Positions 8,756-17,974 of a stretch of DNA of 64,000 bases are shown here, piece by piece. The notes beneath the pieces are model-generated. The model made no database searches. It was not told the DNA's origin and saw only the letters and a list, made by a program, of their open reading frames with translations. Source of the DNA: Gleimia sp. 6138-11-ORH1 (lineage in GTDB: Bacteria > Actinomycetota > Actinomycetes > Actinomycetales > Actinomycetaceae); contig NZ_JANUXV010000001.1 of assembly GCF_024814355.1 (NCBI RefSeq), forward strand, positions 1 to 64,000. The letters are read 5' to 3'. The first letter of the stretch is position 1, and each line of letters begins with the position of its first letter. The position numbers were made by a program, and so were the translations under genes.

Positions 8756-9745
8756 ATGGTAGGTATGAGCGTATTACCTTTTGTATCCGATACTTTTGAC
8801 GCTTCCCGCTGGCGGGAAGTTTCCGGTTTTTCTTTAACTGACATTACCTACCACCGGGGGATCTCACGCGGAAAAGACATAGATGGTAAAGCAGTTGGGG
8901 AAGATCTGCCGGTAGTTCGAATTGCTTTTGACCGTCCGATTTTACGAAATGCTTTCCGCCCGCACACAGTTGATGAACTGTACCGTTGTTTAGATCATGC
9001 GCGGATGACACCAGATGTAGCTGCGGTGATTATTACCGGGAATGGGCCTTCTCCAAAAGATGGAGGCTACGGTTTTTGTTCCGGTGGTGATCAGCGGATC
9101 CGCGGTAAAGACGGTTACCGTTACGAAGATACTGATTTAGGTGAGGACGCAGCAGCTTCAGCGCGTCGAGAAACCATTGATCCTGCCCGGGCAGGCCGGT
9201 TACATATTCTTGAAGTCCAACGTCTGATCCGCACCATGCCGAAAGTAGTAATCGCAGCGGTATCTGGCTGGGCAGCAGGTGGGGGACATTCCTTGAACGT
9301 GGTGTGTGACCTGTCAGTTGCTTCTATAGAGCACGCGCGTTTTATGCAAACTGACGCTAATGTGGGTTCTTTTGACGCCGGCTATGGTTCAGCACTTTTG
9401 GCACGCCAAGTGGGGGATAAGCGGGCGCGAGAGATTTTCTTTTTAGCCAGAGAATATTCTGCAGCTGACGCCCAGCAGTGGGGAGTGGTAAATGAGGCAG
9501 TTCCACACGCTCAGCTGGAAGAAACGGCTTTAGAATACGCTAGGATTGTGGCTACTAAATCACCGCAGGCAATCCGAATGTTGAAGTTTGCTTTCAACTT
9601 AGCTGACGATGGTTTAGCTGGGCAGCAGGTATTTGCGGGAGAAGCAACCCGTTTAGCCTATATGACGGAAGAAGCCCAAGAAGGTAGAGATGCGTTTGTT
9701 GAAAGAAGAAAACCAGACTGGTCATCTTTCCCTTACTATTTCTAA
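8756..9745 (+). CDS. menB: 1,4-dihydroxy-2-naphthoyl-CoA synthase
   Basis: A crotonase-fold enzyme of 329 residues that cyclises o-succinylbenzoyl-CoA. It has the oxyanion-hole segment FCSGGDQR, the family stretch GGGHSLNVVCDL, and the C-terminal KPDWSSFPYYF ending typical of MenB. Two starts are possible, ATG at 8756 or ATG at 8765; neither has a convincing ribosome binding site, so a leaderless message is possible. The gene ends at a strong terminator. Confidence 0.93.
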   Translation: MVGMSVLPFVSDTFDASRWREVSGFSLTDITYHRGISRGKDIDGKAVGEDLPVVRIAFDRPILRNAFRPHTVDELYRCLDHARMTPDVAAVIITGNGPSPKDGGYGFCSGGDQRIRGKDGYRYEDTDLGEDAAASARRETIDPARAGRLHILEVQRLIRTMPKVVIAAVSGWAAGGGHSLNVVCDLSVASIEHARFMQTDANVGSFDAGYGSALLARQVGDKRAREIFFLAREYSAADAQQWGVVNEAVPHAQLEETALEYARIVATKSPQAIRMLKFAFNLADDGLAGQQVFAGEATRLAYMTEEAQEGRDAFVERRKPDWSSFPYYF

Positions 9746-9765
9746 AGAAATAATAGTTCCATAAA

Positions 9766-9799
9766 ATATGGGGTGTGGAGATTTCTCCACACCCCATAT
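9766..9799. terminator. Hairpin terminator between menB and glpF
   Basis: A 15-bp GC-rich stem (9766-9780 with 9785-9799) with a 4-nt loop separates the convergent genes and is followed by a T-rich stretch on the plus strand. Confidence 0.85.
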
Positions 9800-9822
9800 A
9801 GGTTGTTTTAGTTATGGGAGGC

Positions 9823-10593
9823 TTAGAATGCGCCTACCATAAGTCCGCCGGCAAGGGCGCCGAGGACGCCACCAACCAGTGGGCCAACTACTGGAACCCA
9901 AGAGTAACCCCAGTCAGAGCCACCCTTACCCTTGATAGGTAGAACCGCGTGAGCAATACGAGGTGCCAAGTCACGAGCTGGGTTGATTGCGTAGCCGGTT
10001 GGGCCACCGAGGGAAGCACCGATCCCAACGATCAGGAAGGCAACGCCCATTGGAGCGAGCCAGCCAAGAACTGGGTTGGAAACTTCTGGGTTGCCACCAA
10101 TTAGGCCAGCGGTAACGATTACGAACAGAAGTACGAAAGTGCCGATGGCTTCAGTGATCATGTTCCAGAAGTAGTCGCGATCTTCTGGGCCAGTTGAGAA
10201 TACACCGAGTTTTGCACCCTGGTTGTCGGATAGGTCGAACTGCTTGCGGTAGGCCAGCCAAGTCAGTACTGCACCGAGGAATGCGCCAGCGAATTGAGCT
10301 AGGATTGCAACCATAATCTGAGCAAAGTTAACGCTTTCGCCTGCTACGAGCATTTTCGCTACTAACCCAAGAGTAACCGCTGGGTTCAGGTGTCCGCCGG
10401 TCTTGAAAGCAACAATGACACCCATCCAAACTGCAATACCCCAGCCGAAGTTTACGTGCAGGAAGCCGGTTCCGTTACCTTTGTTCTTTGGCAGGATGTT
10501 GTTAGCAACAACGCCTCCACCGAGAAGTAGTAGCATTGCGGTTCCCGCAAATTCAGCCAGGAAAATCTGGCCCATTGTTAGATCAGCCCACAT
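9823..10593 (-). CDS. glpF: Glycerol facilitator (aquaglyceroporin)
   Basis: A 256-residue MIP-family channel with six hydrophobic helices and both half-helix motifs: GGHLNPAVT and GYAINPARDLAPR. The Asp after the second NPAR is characteristic of glycerol-conducting members. The start is placed at 10593 because AAAGGAG lies 7 nt upstream of it; the ATG at 10611 is part of that binding site. No glycerol kinase gene is nearby. A 16-bp palindrome lies upstream. Confidence 0.92.
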   Translation of the reverse strand: MWADLTMGQIFLAEFAGTAMLLLLGGGVVANNILPKNKGNGTGFLHVNFGWGIAVWMGVIVAFKTGGHLNPAVTLGLVAKMLVAGESVNFAQIMVAILAQFAGAFLGAVLTWLAYRKQFDLSDNQGAKLGVFSTGPEDRDYFWNMITEAIGTFVLLFVIVTAGLIGGNPEVSNPVLGWLAPMGVAFLIVGIGASLGGPTGYAINPARDLAPRIAHAVLPIKGKGGSDWGYSWVPVVGPLVGGVLGALAGGLMVGAF

Positions 10594-10911
10594 AAGAGGA
10601 CTCCTTTTCATTGATTAACGCTTATGCGTACATTAGATTGCAGATTCGCTACACTGTGAATCTGAGACGGGACACACTTCATTATGTAATGAATACAATT
10701 GTATTCGGTGTTTTCCCCGTTAGGATTTATTGTATAGGAAAAACAATTAATTTCCTGCAAATGTTCAACTAACTGGGATTAAATTCGTTTTAAACCCACG
10801 TAAATGAAAAAATGTGCGTGCGTGTGTAACGGAATTCCAAACTGGTGAAACCCCAAATATCAACTAAAATTAATCTCAAATCTCCCCAACAAAGCCGCTA
10901 AAGGACTCTAC
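10594..10911. promoter_or_regulatory. Divergent control region glpF / beta-galactosidase
   Basis: This 318-bp gap holds no gene. It contains a perfect 16-bp palindrome, GAATACAATTGTATTC, at 10691-10706 and a second inverted repeat, CAGATTC (10641-10647) with GAATCTG (10658-10664). Both lie on the glpF side and are good operator candidates. No clear -35/-10 pair was assigned. AAAGGA precedes the beta-galactosidase start. Confidence 0.5.
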
Positions 10912-13155
10912 ATGACTTGGTCAGAGAAATTTCCCTCCCACTCATTCTTCCGTGAAAACACCCTTGCCTACGGTGGGGACTGGAATCCCGAACAGTGGAC
11001 ACCCGAAACTCTCACTGAAGATTTCCAACTCATGCAAGAACTTAAAGTAAACCTCATGTCCGTAGGCATTTTCAGCTGGGCAAAACTAGAACCAAGTAGC
11101 GGAAACTATGACTTTGCTTGGCTAAGAGAAATCTTAGACGAATGCCACCAAAAAGGAATTCAAGTAGACCTGGCAACTCCCACTGCTGCAGCCCCCGCCT
11201 GGTTATTCAACACTGATCCAACCGCAACTGCAGTGACTAAAAGCGGAGTGAGACTAACTTTTGGAAGCCGGCAAGAACACTGTCCCACCAACCCCACCTA
11301 CCGCCAGGCAGCTAAAAAACTAGTCGAAAAACTCGCCGAAACTTTCGGTAATCACCCGGCCGTCACCATGTGGCACGTCAATAATGAATACGCTTGCCAC
11401 ACCTTGCGATGCTACTGCGACAACTGCGCTATAAACTTCCAAAAATGGTTACGCGAACAATACGAAACTATCGAAAACTTAAACTCTGCCTGGGTGGGCG
11501 CATTTTGGTCAAACACTTACACGGACTTCACCCAAATCCTACCTCCGCGCACTACCGCAACTTTCACTAACCCCGCCCATGAACTGGACTACTACCGGTT
11601 CGCTGACGAACAGCTTTTAAGAAACTTCCTCACCGAAGCTGAAATAATCCGTCGCCACAGTCCAAACCGTCCGATCACCACAAACTTTATGGGCGAATTC
11701 CCCGCCCTGGACTATGCAAAATGGGCAGAACATCTAGACCTAATTAGTGACGACGACTACCCAGACCCAGCAAACCCAGCAGCAGGACATCAGGTTGCTT
11801 TCAACTCCGCCCTTATGCGCGGATATGCCGGTGATCAACCTTTTATCCTAATGGAACAAACCACCGCAGCCGTCCAATGGCGCAAAAAGAATACTCCTAA
11901 ACGCCCTGGACAACACCTCTTATGGTCACTTTCCCGGGTTGCCCACGGCGCCAACGGAATCCTCCAATTCCAATGGAGACAAAGCCCCGGAGGAGCAGAA
12001 ACTTTCCATTCAGCGATGGTAAATCACAGCGGGAAAAGCTCCTTCTTCTGGGAGGAAACAGCCCTAACCGGACAGGTACTTCAGCAGCTAAATGCAGTGA
12101 GTGAAGAATTTACATCTCACTCAATTGCTGTACTTACTGACGCAGATAGTGCTCGGGCACGCCACCTAAGCGTTGGCCCAAAAGAAACTCCGTTAAACTA
12201 TGCGGCGGCGCGCGCGTGGCATAAAGCCCTGTGGGAAAAGAACCTCCCTGCGGACGTAGTGGCCGTGCGACAACTGCTAAAACAAAACCCGAACCGTTAC
12301 CAAGTAATCATCGTTCCAGATATTTTCATCGACTACCCCGAACTGGCCCAGCATTTAGAAAAAGCAGCCGCAGCGGGCGCGCAGATTATCGTTACAAAAG
12401 AAACTGGGGTAGTGGACTGCACGCTTAAAGCCATTCTGGGTGGCTACTTGGGGTCGCTGAAAAATCTCTTAGGCGTAAAAGTTACTGATCATCGTATAAA
12501 CGCCAGTGAGTATTCCCAGCTCTCCTCAGAAAACGGCGTTAGTCTTCCCTATCCAAAACCCGATCCGCGGGTAAATCACATTTCCAGCGCGGTTGGTATA
12601 CCGGGAGCGGACAGGCAAATCTACCTGGATACTGATTTTGCGCCTTTGCAACGCGCCCTCGAAAAAATTGGTAAACCGACGCCGCGGATAACCGGCTTTG
12701 AGTGGGGGGAATACGTGGTAGCCACCCAACCTGCTTCTGAAACTACCTTGCCGACTTGGCTAAATGATGAAGTTGAAGTAATCGCCCAATTCAGTGGGCA
12801 GGGCGGAAATGACCTGGCAGGGTGGCCGGCAATCACCCGCCGCCAAGTGGGGAAAGAAACTAAAGGCGCCGCCTGGTATGTGGCCACTGATTTAGACGAG
12901 GTCGGTAAAGCAGCCCTTTTGGAAGTAGTTTGTGCCTACGCGCGTATCAGCCCCACTGCGGTGGATCTTCCCGCGGGGGTAGAAGTCACCCAAAGAGGGA
13001 ACGTACGCTTTTACCTAAATCACTCAGACAAATCTGTGCAGTTAGCTGGGGTAAGCGGATTTGAACTAACCACCCAAAGGGAAGCAACTGGGCATGTGAT
13101 GCTACCGCCGCGCACCGCGATTGCGGTTGCGATACCAAGCAGGTTGCAGAAATAA
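10912..13155 (+). CDS. GH42 beta-galactosidase
   Basis: A 747-residue cytoplasmic glycoside hydrolase of family 42, cleaving terminal beta-galactosides. The N-terminal barrel begins with YGGDWNPEQW, typical of the family. The acid/base Glu is residue 159 in WHVNNEYACH and the nucleophile Glu is residue 315 in LMEQT. Cys residues in CHTLRCYCDNC fit the zinc cluster seen in some GH42 enzymes. A trimerisation domain and a small C-terminal beta domain follow. No signal peptide is visible. The last 54 bp overlap the convergent membrane-protein gene. Confidence 0.93.
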   Translation: MTWSEKFPSHSFFRENTLAYGGDWNPEQWTPETLTEDFQLMQELKVNLMSVGIFSWAKLEPSSGNYDFAWLREILDECHQKGIQVDLATPTAAAPAWLFNTDPTATAVTKSGVRLTFGSRQEHCPTNPTYRQAAKKLVEKLAETFGNHPAVTMWHVNNEYACHTLRCYCDNCAINFQKWLREQYETIENLNSAWVGAFWSNTYTDFTQILPPRTTATFTNPAHELDYYRFADEQLLRNFLTEAEIIRRHSPNRPITTNFMGEFPALDYAKWAEHLDLISDDDYPDPANPAAGHQVAFNSALMRGYAGDQPFILMEQTTAAVQWRKKNTPKRPGQHLLWSLSRVAHGANGILQFQWRQSPGGAETFHSAMVNHSGKSSFFWEETALTGQVLQQLNAVSEEFTSHSIAVLTDADSARARHLSVGPKETPLNYAAARAWHKALWEKNLPADVVAVRQLLKQNPNRYQVIIVPDIFIDYPELAQHLEKAAAAGAQIIVTKETGVVDCTLKAILGGYLGSLKNLLGVKVTDHRINASEYSQLSSENGVSLPYPKPDPRVNHISSAVGIPGADRQIYLDTDFAPLQRALEKIGKPTPRITGFEWGEYVVATQPASETTLPTWLNDEVEVIAQFSGQGGNDLAGWPAITRRQVGKETKGAAWYVATDLDEVGKAALLEVVCAYARISPTAVDLPAGVEVTQRGNVRFYLNHSDKSVQLAGVSGFELTTQREATGHVMLPPRTAIAVAIPSRLQK

Positions 13156-13452
13156 AGGGATTTTCTTACCGAATAATCCCGCAACACAACCGCCTAATCC
13201 GACCAGTGCCAATAAGCCACCGAAAGTAGAAAGTGACCAGTAAATCCAAGGAATCTCACGGGACAGTCCGCCTATTGAAAGCAGAGCTAACCCAAGTAGA
13301 GCCATGGAAAAAGCCGGGAGAAACACGAAAGCAAACCGCGCATCGATTATTCCGTTATTAGATTCCCAAGCTCTCGCAGCAGGAGTATCCTGACGCAGAT
13401 ACCAAGCGGCTATTCCCGCGCCAACACTAAGTAAAAGAGCAATAATAAACAT
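13102..13452 (-). CDS. Hypothetical small membrane protein
   Basis: A 116-residue protein with about four hydrophobic segments (residues 2-17, 44-62, 69-77 and 80-95 roughly) and a basic tail ending WYRNRNRGARR. I recognise no family. Its 3' end overlaps the convergent beta-galactosidase gene by 54 bp and its start lies 40 bp from menC, read divergently. The ribosome binding site is weak (GGTACT). The membrane pattern argues for a real gene, but this is not certain. Confidence 0.55.
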   Translation of the reverse strand: MFIIALLLSVGAGIAAWYLRQDTPAARAWESNNGIIDARFAFVFLPAFSMALLGLALLSIGGLSREIPWIYWSLSTFGGLLALVGLGGCVAGLFGKKIPLFLQPAWYRNRNRGARR

Positions 13453-13492
13453 ATTTACAGAGTACCTGGTTTACCAGCAGAATAGAGGAAGC

Positions 13493-14548
13493 ATGCAGAC
13501 ACTATTTGCAGTTGAGAAAACTGAGCTAAGCACACCCGTCCAAGCTGCTTTAACGCAGATTGACCGCATCGCTTTTTTCACTCTGCCGTTAAAAAACAAA
13601 TTCCGCAAAGTCACCCAGCGGGAGGGCCTACTATTACACGGGCCGGCAGGGTGGGCGGAAGTCTCCCCCTTTTGGGATTATGACAGTGAAGAATCCGCCC
13701 ACTGGCTGGCAGCAGGGTTAGAACAGGCAACCGACACTCGCAGCCTACCCACCTACCGCAACGAAATCCCCATAAATGTAACCATTCCCGTGGTTTCACC
13801 TGATAGAGCAGCAGAAATTGTGCAAGAGTTTCTCTCTACAGTAACTGACCCGGCACAAGCGGTAACCGCAAAAGTGAAAGTCGCTGACCCCGGAGTGACT
13901 TTGGCAGAAGATGCCTCCCGTCTTGCAGCGGTAAGAGAAAACTTAGGAGGGCGCGGAAAAATCCGCATTGACGCAAATGCAGCGTGGAACGAGGCAGAAG
14001 CAGTTGAAGCAATAAACCTTTTAGGAAAAGCCGCTGGCGGTTTAGAATACGTAGAACAACCCTGCGCAACAGTTGAAGAACTTGCGCAAGTTCGGCGCCG
14101 CTGCAACGTTCCCATCGCCGCAGATGAGTCAGTGCGCCGCGCAAGCGATCCTTTAGCAGTTGCCCGCGCCCAAGCAGCTGACCTGCTGATCGTGAAACTC
14201 CAACCTATGGCAGGAATTCGCCGTGTTGTGGAAGTAGTAGAAGAAGCAGGCCTACCGGCAGTAGTTTCCTCAGCCTTAGATTCCTCAGTGGGAATTGCCA
14301 GCGGACTACGCTTAGCTGCTAGCCTACCGTCCCTGCCTTTTGCCTGCGGATTAGGTACCGCGCGAATGTTTACCTCCGACGTGGTAGAAACACCCCTAAT
14401 ACCCCGCGGCGGATTCCTCACCTGGGAAGAACCTCAAGTTTTATGGCAGTCAGCTCAAAATGCGGAACGCCCCAACCCCATCAATGAACGCATAACCGCG
14501 TGGAAACTACGCTTAGAACAAATGGTGAACGCGGTAAACTATTACTGA
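13493..14548 (+). CDS. menC: o-succinylbenzoate synthase
   Basis: A 351-residue enolase-superfamily enzyme that dehydrates SHCHC to o-succinylbenzoate. Catalytic and metal residues are visible in order: KVKV, RIDANAAWN, EQPC, ADESVRR and the C-terminal VVSSALDSSVG. The ATG has GAGGAAGC just upstream. menD follows 22 bp downstream, so the two form an operon. Confidence 0.93.
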   Translation: MQTLFAVEKTELSTPVQAALTQIDRIAFFTLPLKNKFRKVTQREGLLLHGPAGWAEVSPFWDYDSEESAHWLAAGLEQATDTRSLPTYRNEIPINVTIPVVSPDRAAEIVQEFLSTVTDPAQAVTAKVKVADPGVTLAEDASRLAAVRENLGGRGKIRIDANAAWNEAEAVEAINLLGKAAGGLEYVEQPCATVEELAQVRRRCNVPIAADESVRRASDPLAVARAQAADLLIVKLQPMAGIRRVVEVVEEAGLPAVVSSALDSSVGIASGLRLAASLPSLPFACGLGTARMFTSDVVETPLIPRGGFLTWEEPQVLWQSAQNAERPNPINERITAWKLRLEQMVNAVNYY

Positions 14549-14570
14549 ACTTTAAGGGGGAGACTATTCC

Positions 14571-16427
14571 ATGAACACCGCCGCACCCGCGCAGACCACA
14601 GGTAACTCAGTGACGGATACACGCTACCTACTCACATTCTTAGCTACACTGGGAGTCCGCCACTTCATCTACTGTCCGGGATCTCGATGTGCCCCCTTCG
14701 CATACGCGCTGGCAGATTTAGAAACTGCCGACCCCACCGTGAAAGTCTATCCAAAAATAGATGAACGCAGCGCCGGATTCTTCGCCCTGGGAATCGCTAA
14801 AGCCACCGACCAGCCGGTAGCGGTAATTATGACATCGGGAACCGCCGTGGCCCACACTCTCCCCGCCGTAATGGAAGCACACCACACGCAAACCCCACTT
14901 TTAATTATCTCCGCCGACCGTCCCTATGAAATGCGCGGAGTAGGGGCTTCTCAAACCACCCAACAAATTGGGATTTTCAGTCACTTCGTCCGCCGCACTA
15001 TAGATTTACCCGCCAAACTGGAACTGCCCACAAACCCCCAGATACCCCTAGCTTTACCAGCCCGAAAAGTTCTCAATCAACTGCGGCATTTAGCCCGCTG
15101 CTGGCAAACCGAGGGCGCCCAAAGAGGCCCCGCTCACCTCAACGTAGCCCTGAGAGAACCACTAACCCCCACAGAAACAGAAACACACGGTGAACAACTA
15201 ATCCGACAGTTATTCACCGCCACCACCGCAATCCTAAACGGGGAAACTTCCCTTACCAGCAGTACGGGTGGGGAAACTTCCCCTACCAGCAGTACCGGCG
15301 GGGAACCTGCGATTAAACTGGCAAAACCAGTTCCACCTACGCCCTCGCAACCCTGCCCCCCGCACCTGCTTAATCCCCAACTCAAAACCGCCCTCATAGT
15401 CGGCGAACACCGCGCGGCAATGGGCTGGCAATGGGAAGAATACCTGGAAAAAGGCTACTTAATCCTAGCCGAACCCGGAACCACCCCGTTCTCTGCCGGG
15501 CTCAGCGCCCCCTGCCAACAGCAAATGGTCACCAAATACGCAGACCAAATCGAACAGCTTATCGTCATCGGCAGACCCACCTTATCCCGCCCCCTCACAG
15601 CGCTTATCAACCAAGATAAAATCCCCACAATTGTTGTGGCTGAACCCGCCGACTACCCGGATTTAACCGCCAACGCAAAATACGTCACCGACCGGCGTAT
15701 TGAACTGCCGAAACTAAGTGAAGAAGCCACCACTTGGGCGCAAAACTGGCGGGACCAAGCAATCACCTACGTGCGGAAAATCGGTAAAGAACTGGTATTA
15801 GCCGATGGGTTGCGCGCCGCCCAAATCATTTGGGACACGCTGGGAGCAAACCCCCTTATCGCCGGAGCTTCAAACGCAATCCGCTACCTAGATTTAATTG
15901 CCGATACCTCTTCTAAACACGGAGAAATATTCGCTAACCGCGGGCAAGCTGGGATTGACGGAACTATCGCTTTCGCTCGCGGAGTACACACTTTTTGGAA
16001 AGCACAAACTGCTGAAAAAGCAGGTCGCTTGGACGCGATTCGCACAGTCGTTTTCATTGGTGATATTACCTTTTTGCATGATGCTTCCTCGCTATTAAAC
16101 GGGTGGGCAGAGGACTGTCCAGAAATTGACATTGTAGTTTTAGATGACGGCGGAGGGCGTATCTTTGCCTCTTTAGAACACGGAAAAGCTGCCTCTGAGG
16201 AACTTTATGAAAAGTATTTTGCGATGGGACAAAAAGTAAACTACCAGGCATTAGCTGATGGCTACGGCTGGCAGTATCACCAAGTAGCGGGATTAAGCTC
16301 CTCCGAACAACAGGTGAAAATGCAGACGCTATTAAGTGAAACAGAAGTTAAGGGCGGAAGAATTATCCATCTAGTTTGCGACCATAGTAAGATTTCTGAG
16401 CAAATCAGGCGGCTGTTTGCTTTCTAA
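14571..16427 (+). CDS. menD: SEPHCHC synthase MenD
   Basis: A 618-residue thiamine-diphosphate enzyme joining 2-oxoglutarate and isochorismate, the first committed step of menaquinone synthesis. It shows MTSGTAVAHTLPAVMEAH, PLLIISADRP and the ThDP region IGDITFLHDASSLL followed by DDGGGRIF. At about residues 224-260 an unusual linker contains two in-frame copies of a 10-residue unit, ETS(L/P)TSSTGG, encoded by a 30-bp DNA repeat, and a proline-rich stretch. This insertion lies between domains and should not touch the active site. Isochorismate synthase is not in the window. Confidence 0.93.
   Translation: MNTAAPAQTTGNSVTDTRYLLTFLATLGVRHFIYCPGSRCAPFAYALADLETADPTVKVYPKIDERSAGFFALGIAKATDQPVAVIMTSGTAVAHTLPAVMEAHHTQTPLLIISADRPYEMRGVGASQTTQQIGIFSHFVRRTIDLPAKLELPTNPQIPLALPARKVLNQLRHLARCWQTEGAQRGPAHLNVALREPLTPTETETHGEQLIRQLFTATTAILNGETSLTSSTGGETSPTSSTGGEPAIKLAKPVPPTPSQPCPPHLLNPQLKTALIVGEHRAAMGWQWEEYLEKGYLILAEPGTTPFSAGLSAPCQQQMVTKYADQIEQLIVIGRPTLSRPLTALINQDKIPTIVVAEPADYPDLTANAKYVTDRRIELPKLSEEATTWAQNWRDQAITYVRKIGKELVLADGLRAAQIIWDTLGANPLIAGASNAIRYLDLIADTSSKHGEIFANRGQAGIDGTIAFARGVHTFWKAQTAEKAGRLDAIRTVVFIGDITFLHDASSLLNGWAEDCPEIDIVVLDDGGGRIFASLEHGKAASEELYEKYFAMGQKVNYQALADGYGWQYHQVAGLSSSEQQVKMQTLLSETEVKGGRIIHLVCDHSKISEQIRRLFAF
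15241..15310 (+). repeat. 30-bp minisatellite inside menD
   Basis: GGGAAACTTC starts at 15241 and 15271, and a partial third copy (GGGAACCTGC) starts at 15301, giving a 30-bp in-frame period that adds 10 residues per unit. Confidence 0.8.
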
Positions 16428-16530
16428 ACTTTATTTTGGAAGCAAATAAAAGCATAGTTTCAACAAGACAAAAGAATATCCTTAGACGCAAAATAGAAAA
16501 GTATCTTTTTGCCCGTCTGATAGGAGGCTT

Positions 16531-17841
16531 ATGTCTAACTGGAATAGTCAGCAACCAGGCGAACCTGTTCCCGCGCAACCTGCAGAGGAATTTCAACCAG
16601 CTGCGCCGATTCCGCCCAGCTACCCGCAACCAAGCCAAGCTACGGCGTATCGGCCAGTTCCGGCTCCCACTGCGCTGGTAGTAAGGCGCGGACCAGGCTG
16701 GGGAGCTCTTTTCCTTTCCATGCTACTGACCGCAATTCTCACGGTAGTTATACTGTTTCTCAGCGGAATAACTACAACCCGATTCAGTTCTCACGCGCGC
16801 TCGCAAACAAACTTACTGGAACCACAAACTGATGGGCCAATCGCGAAAGTAGTTGAAAATGTTGGGGAAGCTCCCGACTGGGAAGCAGTTGCAAATGCGG
16901 TGCGTCCCGCAACGGTATCTTTAACCGTTAGCACCGCCGGTGGAGGTTCAACTGGCTCTGGAGTGATTTGGGATAATCAAGGACATATTGTTACCAACTA
17001 TCACGTAATTGACGGGGCAGAAGGCGAACATTCGATTAACGTAGTGCTCTCAGATGGTAGGCTCTACCACGCTGAAGTTATTGGCTCTGATAAAAGCACT
17101 GACTTGGCAGTTATTAAACTTAAATCTCCTCCAGCTGACTTGGTCTCTGGAAACCTGGGAAGTTCTCATGACCTACAAATTGGGCAACCAGTAATGGCAG
17201 TAGGCTCTCCACTGGGACTATCTGATACTGTCACCACGGGAATTATCTCTGCGTTAAACCGTCCCGTGGCAGTTGCCGGTGTAAATCCTGGCGCACCCGG
17301 GTTTGGTGACCAACCTCAGGATCAAAAAACAGTTGCTGAACCAATCATTACTAACGCGATTCAAGTAGATGCTTCAATCAACCCTGGAAATTCCGGTGGC
17401 CCTCTCTTTGATTCCACTGGCCGAGTGATTGGAATTAACTCCTCTATTGCTTCAAATCGAAGCCGCGGTGAAGAAGCTGGTTCGATTGGACTGGGGTTTG
17501 CTATTCCCATTGACCTGGTACGGAACGTAGTAACTCAGATTATCGAAACCGGTACCGTTGCCCACGCGCAACTGGGTGTATCTATCACTAACGGGGTAGG
17601 AACTACCGCTTCAGAAAGCCGTTTCGGAGCTGAAATTAAACAGATTGTGCCTGGCTCTGCAGCTGAAATAGCTGGTCTAAAAGTTGGTGACGTAATCATC
17701 TATGTAGACGGTAATCAAGTAACTTCCGGCAGATCACTTACCGGATATGTCAGACGCTACCGTCCCGGGGACGAAGTTACCCTAAAACTGGTCCGCAGCG
17801 GAGAGGAAACTGAAGTTAAAGTTAAACTTGGCCAGAAATAG
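16531..17841 (+). CDS. HtrA-type serine protease with PDZ domain
   Basis: A 436-residue membrane-anchored quality-control protease. A proline/glutamine-rich cytoplasmic N-terminus precedes one membrane helix (about residues 58-79). The trypsin-like domain has the triad His158 (NYHVID), Asp191 (STDLAVIKL) and Ser288 (NPGNSGGPLFD). A single PDZ domain occupies about residues 345-436. Start supported by AGGAGG 5-7 nt upstream. The gene ends at a long hairpin terminator. Confidence 0.93.
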   Translation: MSNWNSQQPGEPVPAQPAEEFQPAAPIPPSYPQPSQATAYRPVPAPTALVVRRGPGWGALFLSMLLTAILTVVILFLSGITTTRFSSHARSQTNLLEPQTDGPIAKVVENVGEAPDWEAVANAVRPATVSLTVSTAGGGSTGSGVIWDNQGHIVTNYHVIDGAEGEHSINVVLSDGRLYHAEVIGSDKSTDLAVIKLKSPPADLVSGNLGSSHDLQIGQPVMAVGSPLGLSDTVTTGIISALNRPVAVAGVNPGAPGFGDQPQDQKTVAEPIITNAIQVDASINPGNSGGPLFDSTGRVIGINSSIASNRSRGEEAGSIGLGFAIPIDLVRNVVTQIIETGTVAHAQLGVSITNGVGTTASESRFGAEIKQIVPGSAAEIAGLKVGDVIIYVDGNQVTSGRSLTGYVRRYRPGDEVTLKLVRSGEETEVKVKLGQK

Positions 17842-17871
17842 TCAAAGAAATCATTAAATTCAGATAAATAT

Positions 17872-17913
17872 AAGTTTTGCTGGGAAGAAAGATCTTTCTT
17901 CCCAGCAAAACTT
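17872..17913. terminator. Bidirectional terminator after htrA
   Basis: A perfect 42-bp palindrome (21-bp arms 17872-17892 and 17893-17913) separates the convergent htrA-like and pncB genes. As RNA it would fold with a tiny loop at the GATC centre. Confidence 0.8.
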
Positions 17914-17974
17914 AATTTTCAAGGCAGTCTTACCTGGATTGCTGCAGCATTTACCCGGGCTGCTGTCACAGTAT

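Noticed and set aside
13753-14421. Long minus-strand frame inside menC
   Set aside because: It lies wholly antisense to a well-supported gene, is Ser/Thr/Arg-rich and has no family features.
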